A stretch of 17,867 nucleotides of DNA from JADKAC01 sp964492065 (GTDB taxonomy: Bacteria; Bacteroidota; Bacteroidia; Chitinophagales; BACL12): contig CAZBHH010000037.1 of NCBI GenBank assembly GCA_964492065.1, positions 1 through 17,867 on the forward strand, written 5' to 3'. Below the pieces are notes generated by a model. The model was not told where the DNA came from and did not search any database. It worked only from the letters and a program-made list of their open reading frames with translations. Numbering within the stretch: position 1 is the first letter of the stretch; each line of letters opens with the position of its first letter. The position numbers were made by a program, and so were the translations under genes. Shown piece after piece: positions 14,209 to 17,867 of this stretch.

Positions 14209-14598
14209 ATGGAAGCGGTAGCAACATTAAAGAATAACCCGAGAACCAATAACAACGCTGGTTCACCACGCAAAACCCGTTATGTGATCGACTTAATCCG
14301 GGGCTTGCCGATTGATAAGGCATTGAACATATTGCACTTCACCAACAAGCGCTCTGCAAAATCCATAGAGCAATTGCTGAGAAGCGCCATAAAGAACTGG
14401 GAGCAAAAACACGGCCTGGATGCCGCCGACAATGCGCTGTATGTAAAACAGTGCTTTGTCGATGAGGGCACCACCTTGCGCAGGTTTCAACCGGCGCCGC
14501 ATGGACGGGCCTACCGCATCCGCAAGCGCACCAACCATATTACGATAGTGGTTGCCGCCAAAAAAGAAGATAATTCAGTAAAAGAAAATAACGCTTAA
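14209..14598 (+). CDS. rplV: 50S ribosomal protein L22
   Basis: The protein has 129 residues. The conserved helix and hairpin regions are seen (SPRKTRYVIDLIRGLP, ALNILHFTNKRSAKSI, and RRFQPAPHGRAYRIRKRTNH near the C-terminus). The extended hairpin of L22 reaches into the exit tunnel opposite L4 and is a known site of macrolide-resistance changes in other bacteria. It is somewhat longer than the ~110-residue E. coli protein, with short acidic/Asn-rich extensions at both ends. Confidence 0.96.
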   Translation: MEAVATLKNNPRTNNNAGSPRKTRYVIDLIRGLPIDKALNILHFTNKRSAKSIEQLLRSAIKNWEQKHGLDAADNALYVKQCFVDEGTTLRRFQPAPHGRAYRIRKRTNHITIVVAAKKEDNSVKENNA

Positions 14599-14609
14599 TT
14601 ACGCAAAGC

Positions 14610-15311
14610 ATGGGACAAAAAGCCAATCCGATAGGTAACAGGTTAGGAATCATCCGGGGATGGGACTCCAATTGGTTTGGAGGCAGGAATGCCGCCGAAA
14701 AACTGATTGAAGACGAAAAGTTGAGAGACTATTTGAATGCCCGCATCTCCAAAGGGGGGATAGCGAGAATCATCATCGAGAGGACGCTCAACAGGATTAC
14801 CGTTACCATTCACACCTCCAGGCCGGGAATCATTATCGGCAAAGGCGGCGGAGAAGTGGACAAGCTGAAAGAGGAATTGAAGAAGATCACCAATAAGGAC
14901 GTGCAGATCAACATCGTTGAAATCCGCCGCCCCGAACTCGACGCCAATATCGTCGGCGAGACGATTGCCAAGCAACTGGAGGCGAGAATCAATTTCCGAA
15001 GGGCAATTAAAATGGCCATCGCCTCTACGATGCGCATGGGTGCCGAGGGGATTAAAGTGCGGGTGTCCGGCAGGTTAAACGGTGCGGAAATGGCACGCAC
15101 GGAAGAGTATAAGCAGGGACGGGTGCCGTTGCACACCTTCAGGGCGGATATTGATTACGCATGGAAAGAGGCTCAGACCGTGTACGGAAAACTGGGAGTA
15201 AAAGTGTGGATCTGCAAGGGAGAAGTATTGGGAAAGAGAGACCTGTCGCCGAATATCGGAACATCGCAACAGGATCGTCAGAAGAAAAAAAGAACCGGTA
15301 AACGCAGCTAA
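14610..15311 (+). CDS. rpsC: 30S ribosomal protein S3
   Basis: The protein has 233 residues. The N-terminus MGQKANPIGNRLGIIRGWDS is typical. The KH domain shows its GxxG loop as GKGG (residues 77-80) in RPGIIIGKGGGEV. The C-terminal domain has GRLNGAEMARTEEYKQGRVPLHT. S3 lies at the mRNA entry tunnel and takes part in mRNA unwinding. A basic tail (QKKKRTGKRS) ends the protein. rplP starts 11 bases downstream. Confidence 0.97.
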   Translation: MGQKANPIGNRLGIIRGWDSNWFGGRNAAEKLIEDEKLRDYLNARISKGGIARIIIERTLNRITVTIHTSRPGIIIGKGGGEVDKLKEELKKITNKDVQINIVEIRRPELDANIVGETIAKQLEARINFRRAIKMAIASTMRMGAEGIKVRVSGRLNGAEMARTEEYKQGRVPLHTFRADIDYAWKEAQTVYGKLGVKVWICKGEVLGKRDLSPNIGTSQQDRQKKKRTGKRS

Positions 15312-15322
15312 AATATTAAGAG

Positions 15323-15742
15323 ATGTTACAGCCAAAAAGAGTAAAACACCGCCGAACCTTTAAGGGTAAAATCAAAGGGAATGCCCACCGCGGAAGCCAG
15401 ATTACCCAGGGTTCCTTCGGTTTAAAGACACTGGAGGAGGCTTGGATAACCGACCGGCAGATAGAAGCGGCCAGGGTGGCATTGACCAGGCACATGAAAC
15501 GGGAAGGCCAGGTATGGATTAACATATTCCCCGATAAGCCGATTACCAAGAAACCTGCCGAAGTGCGGATGGGAAAAGGAAAAGGTGCGCCGGAATATTG
15601 GGCGGCCGTCGTGAAGCCTGGCAGAATCATGTTCGAGGCAGACGGTGTCCCGCTGCAAGTGGCCCGGGAAGCCATGGAACTGGCAGCGCAGAAATTACCC
15701 GTAAAAACCAAGTTTGTTGTACGCAGAGATTACTCTGCATAA
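15323..15742 (+). CDS. rplP: 50S ribosomal protein L16
   Basis: The protein has 139 residues: MLQPKRVKHRRTFKGK at the start, then the FGLKTLEEAWITDRQIEAAR helix and RMGKGKGAPEYWAAVV. L16 helps organise the A-site tRNA region of the 50S subunit. It stops at 15742, 16 bases before the rpmC start chosen here. Confidence 0.97.
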   Translation: MLQPKRVKHRRTFKGKIKGNAHRGSQITQGSFGLKTLEEAWITDRQIEAARVALTRHMKREGQVWINIFPDKPITKKPAEVRMGKGKGAPEYWAAVVKPGRIMFEADGVPLQVAREAMELAAQKLPVKTKFVVRRDYSA

Positions 15743-15758
15743 AAAAATATATACCGGT

Positions 15759-15965
15759 ATGGCACAGATAAAACGAGAAGATCTCAATAACCTCACACTG
15801 GAGGACCTCAACCAAAGATTGCACGACGACGCCGAGCGCCTGCAAAAACTGCGGTTCAACCATGCGGTGAACCCACTGGAAAACCCCTTGCAACTCCGCT
15901 ATTTGCGCCGCGAAATTGCAAGACTGAAAACAGAATTAAGAAAAAGAGCATTAAGCGCCAAATAA
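15759..15965 (+). CDS. rpmC: 50S ribosomal protein L29
   Basis: I chose the ATG at 15759, giving 68 residues (MAQIKREDLNNLTLEDL ...), the usual L29 size of two long helices. An upstream in-frame ATG at 15714 would add 15 unrelated residues and overlap the end of rplP by 29 bases, so it is unlikely. L29 lies near the tunnel exit next to L23. rpsQ follows after 7 bases. Confidence 0.95.
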   Translation: MAQIKREDLNNLTLEDLNQRLHDDAERLQKLRFNHAVNPLENPLQLRYLRREIARLKTELRKRALSAK

Positions 15966-15972
15966 GGTTTTT

Positions 15973-16233
15973 ATGGAAGAAGCAAGAAATTTAAGAAGAA
16001 CAATTACCGGCGTGGTAACCAGCGACAAAATGGAGCGGACAATTACCGTTACGGTAGCCCGTAAGATTCAACACGAGAAATACGGGAAGTTTCTTACCAA
16101 ATCAAAAAAGTATCACGCCCACGACGAGAAGAATGACGCCAAAGTCGGGGATGTGGTGAAAATTATGGAAACCCGTCCGTTGAGCAAGCTCAAGCGATGG
16201 AGATTATTGGAAATAGTAGAAAGAGCCAAATAA
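15973..16233 (+). CDS. rpsQ: 30S ribosomal protein S17
   Basis: The protein has 86 residues with the OB-fold motif TGVVTSDKMERTITV, the HEKYGKFLTKSKKYHAHDE loop and the KIMETRPLSKLKRWRL segment. S17 is a primary 16S rRNA binding protein of the 30S body. The rplN start lies one base after its stop. Confidence 0.97.
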   Translation: MEEARNLRRTITGVVTSDKMERTITVTVARKIQHEKYGKFLTKSKKYHAHDEKNDAKVGDVVKIMETRPLSKLKRWRLLEIVERAK

Positions 16234-16234
16234 T

Positions 16235-16603
16235 ATGATTCAGCAGGAAACCAGGCTAAAAGTAGCCGATAACAGCGGAGCCAGAGAAGTGCTTTGCATC
16301 AAGGTACTCGGAAGTACAAGTCGCAGGTACGCTTCACTGGGCGACAAAATTATTGTCAGCGTGAAGGATGCTATGCCGGGCGGCGGCGTAAAAAAAGGCG
16401 CTGTTTCTACTGCGGTAGTCGTGCGCACCAATAAGGAAGTACGCCGTAAAGACGGTTCGTATATCCGCTTCGACGATAATGCATGTGTACTGTTAAACCA
16501 GGCGGATGAACCCCGCGGCACACGTATTTTCGGACCGGTGGCCCGCGAACTGCGTGATAAGCAGTATATGAAAATTGTTTCACTAGCACCAGAAGTATTG
16601 TAA
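16235..16603 (+). CDS. rplN: 50S ribosomal protein L14
   Basis: The protein has 122 residues, exactly the typical length: MIQQETRLKVADNSGAREV at the start, VKKGAVSTAVVVRT in the middle and GTRIFGPVARELRDK near the end. L14 lies at the subunit interface, contacts 16S rRNA, and is the target of the silencing factor RsfS in bacteria that have it. rplX starts one base after the stop. Confidence 0.98.
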   Translation: MIQQETRLKVADNSGAREVLCIKVLGSTSRRYASLGDKIIVSVKDAMPGGGVKKGAVSTAVVVRTNKEVRRKDGSYIRFDDNACVLLNQADEPRGTRIFGPVARELRDKQYMKIVSLAPEVL

Positions 16604-16604
16604 C

Positions 16605-16946
16605 ATGAAAGTTCAACAGACAAACAGGTTCAGACCTAAATTTCGCATAAAGAAAAACGACCAGGTCCAGGTGATTGCCGGCGATGATAAGGGCAAGAAG
16701 GGTAAGGTGATCGAGGTGGATTACAGCAACAGCCGTGTGCTTATCGAGGGAATCAATATCATCTCCAAACACACCCGGCCGAATGCGCAATATCCCAACG
16801 GGGGCATAATCAAAAAAGAAGCGCCCATCCATATCAGCAATGTGCTGGTGGTGAACCCCGCCAATGGATTAGGCGCCCGCACCGGCGTTAAAATTACCGG
16901 CGACAAAAAAGAAAGAACCTTTAAAGCTACCAGGAGGAAGAAATAA
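16605..16946 (+). CDS. rplX: 50S ribosomal protein L24
   Basis: The protein has 113 residues and a clear KOW motif (NDQVQVIAGDDKGKKGKV) at residues ~16-35, followed by INIISKHTRP and GGIIKKEAPIHISNV. L24 is an early assembly initiator of the 50S subunit. Its TAA stop overlaps the rplE ATG by one base (TAATG), typical of coupled translation. Confidence 0.97.
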   Translation: MKVQQTNRFRPKFRIKKNDQVQVIAGDDKGKKGKVIEVDYSNSRVLIEGINIISKHTRPNAQYPNGGIIKKEAPIHISNVLVVNPANGLGARTGVKITGDKKERTFKATRRKK

Positions 16947-17494
16947 TGAAAATAGAACCGAGACTTAAAACCAAATATACCAGCGAGGTGGCTCCTGCTT
17001 TGAAAGCGCACTTCGGGTATAAGAATGTCATGCAAATTCCCAGGCTGCTGAAAATCAGCGTCAGCCAGGGCGTAGGCGCCGCTACCCAGGATAAGAAATT
17101 AGTGGACAACGCCATTGATGAGATTACGAAAATAACCGGCCAGAAGGCGGTGGGAACAAAGTCCAAAAAGGATATTTCCAATTTCAAGCTGCGGGCGAAC
17201 ATGCCGATAGGCGCCAGGGTTACACTTCGCGGAGACAGAATGTACGAATTCCTGGACCGCCTGGTAGCGGTGGCATTGCCCCGTGTGCGTGACTTTCGCG
17301 GTATCAATAACAAGAGCTTCGACGGCCGCGGCAATTTTACCATGGGCATTACCGAACAAATCATTTTCCCGGAAATTGATATCGATAAGATCAATAAAGT
17401 AACCGGGATGGATATCACCTTCGTAACATCAGCGCCTACTGATGCCGAAGCATTTGAATTATTAAAAGGGTTGGGGATACCGTTTAGAAAATAA
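16946..17494 (+). CDS. rplE: 50S ribosomal protein L5
   Basis: The protein has 182 residues. Family motifs include PRLLKISVSQGVG, TGQKAVGTKSKKDISNFKLR, MPIGARVTLRG and the C-terminal FVTSAPTDAEAFELLKGLGIPF. L5 binds 5S rRNA and forms part of the bridge to the 30S head. It is followed by rpsN after 8 bases. Confidence 0.97.
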   Translation: MKIEPRLKTKYTSEVAPALKAHFGYKNVMQIPRLLKISVSQGVGAATQDKKLVDNAIDEITKITGQKAVGTKSKKDISNFKLRANMPIGARVTLRGDRMYEFLDRLVAVALPRVRDFRGINNKSFDGRGNFTMGITEQIIFPEIDIDKINKVTGMDITFVTSAPTDAEAFELLKGLGIPFRK

Positions 17495-17502
17495 AACTGA
17501 AT

Positions 17503-17772
17503 ATGGCAAAAAAATCAATTATAGCCCGCAATGCAAAGAGAGAGCGCATGATCGCATTATACGCCGAGCGCCGGGAGCAACTTAAAAAAGAGGGCAAGTG
17601 GGATGAACTCGATGCTTTACCCCGCAACTCCTCGAAGGTGAGATTGCGCAATCGCTGTTTATTAACCGGCCGACCCAGGGGGTATATCCGCGATTTCGGC
17701 ATATGCCGCAATCAATTCCGGGACATGGCGCTCTACGGCAAAATACCGGGTATTAAAAAAGCAAGTTGGTGA
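17503..17772 (+). CDS. rpsN: 30S ribosomal protein S14 (long, zinc-independent form)
   Basis: The protein has 89 residues. The C-terminal signature NRCLLTGRPRGYIRDFGICRNQFRD is present, but the paired CxxC motifs of the short zinc-binding S14 form are absent, so this is the long form. S14 is a late-assembling protein of the 30S head. rpsH follows after 18 bases. Confidence 0.97.
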   Translation: MAKKSIIARNAKRERMIALYAERREQLKKEGKWDELDALPRNSSKVRLRNRCLLTGRPRGYIRDFGICRNQFRDMALYGKIPGIKKASW

Positions 17773-17790
17773 TAAAATATTTATAATACG

Positions 17791-17867
17791 ATGAAGATTA
17801 CAGATCCGATAGCAGATTTTCTGACACGCATCCGCAATGCGCAGATGGCTAATCATAAAATAGTGGA
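17791..17867 (+). CDS. rpsH: 30S ribosomal protein S8 (3' end cut by window)
   Basis: The last 77 bases encode MKITDPIADFLTRIRNAQMA and continue NHKIV, the characteristic start of S8. The gene runs off the right edge. S8 binds the central domain of 16S rRNA and, in E. coli, represses the spc operon. It is the expected gene after rpsN, and the rest of the spc cluster should follow outside the window. Confidence 0.95.
   Translation, partial: MKITDPIADFLTRIRNAQMANHKIV

Noticed and set aside
15714..15758. Upstream start for rpmC
   Set aside because: It would overlap rplP and add 15 residues not found in L29; the ATG at 15759 gives the normal protein.

Overview
The window comes from a member of the Bacteroidota, most likely an environmental or metagenomic assembly. 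Three things point there. The 1472-residue protein ends in a type IX secretion (T9SS) type A sorting domain. The ribosomal genes run rpsL-rpsG-fusA-rpsJ with no tufA between fusA and rpsJ. The only clear promoter, TTTG-N19-TACCTTTG, has the Bacteroidota form. I cannot place it below phylum.

Left half (1-8188), AT-rich: a tandem array of two alternating genes, all on the plus strand. 'L' genes encode ~200-residue predicted lipoproteins with a carboxypeptidase-regulatory-like beta-sandwich. 'S' genes encode 143-residue predicted secreted proteins. The visible order is L1(partial)-S1-L2-S2-L3-S3-L4-Big, with a period of about 1.06 kb. The last S position is occupied by a giant gene ('Big'): its first ~128 residues are an S domain, followed by an Ig/PKD-like segment, an alpha/beta-hydrolase with a GASMG nucleophile elbow, a beta-helix stalk, and the T9SS tail. 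The copies are mosaics: several stretches of 105 to 338 bp are base-for-base identical between different pairs of copies, while the 3' halves of the L genes differ strongly. This points to recent duplication or gene conversion combined with divergence of the lipoprotein C-terminal modules. The array continues past the left edge, so its copy number and promoter are unknown.

Middle (8189-8592): an intergenic region with a strong Bacteroidota promoter at 8291-8321, then a run of exactly 100 N (8442-8541), a scaffold gap. The twelve C-terminal codons of rpsL follow the gap. The missing part of rpsL needs more than 300 bases, so the N run is a placeholder and not a measured distance.

Right half (8542-17867), richer in GC: the fused str-S10-spc ribosomal cluster, rpsL'-rpsG-fusA-rpsJ-rplC-rplD-rplW-rplB-rpsS-rplV-rpsC-rplP-rpmC-rpsQ-rplN-rplX-rplE-rpsN-rpsH'. 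The genes are spaced by -1 to 23 bases, which fits a single long transcript. This half is ordinary core genome. The unusual biology is in the left array.
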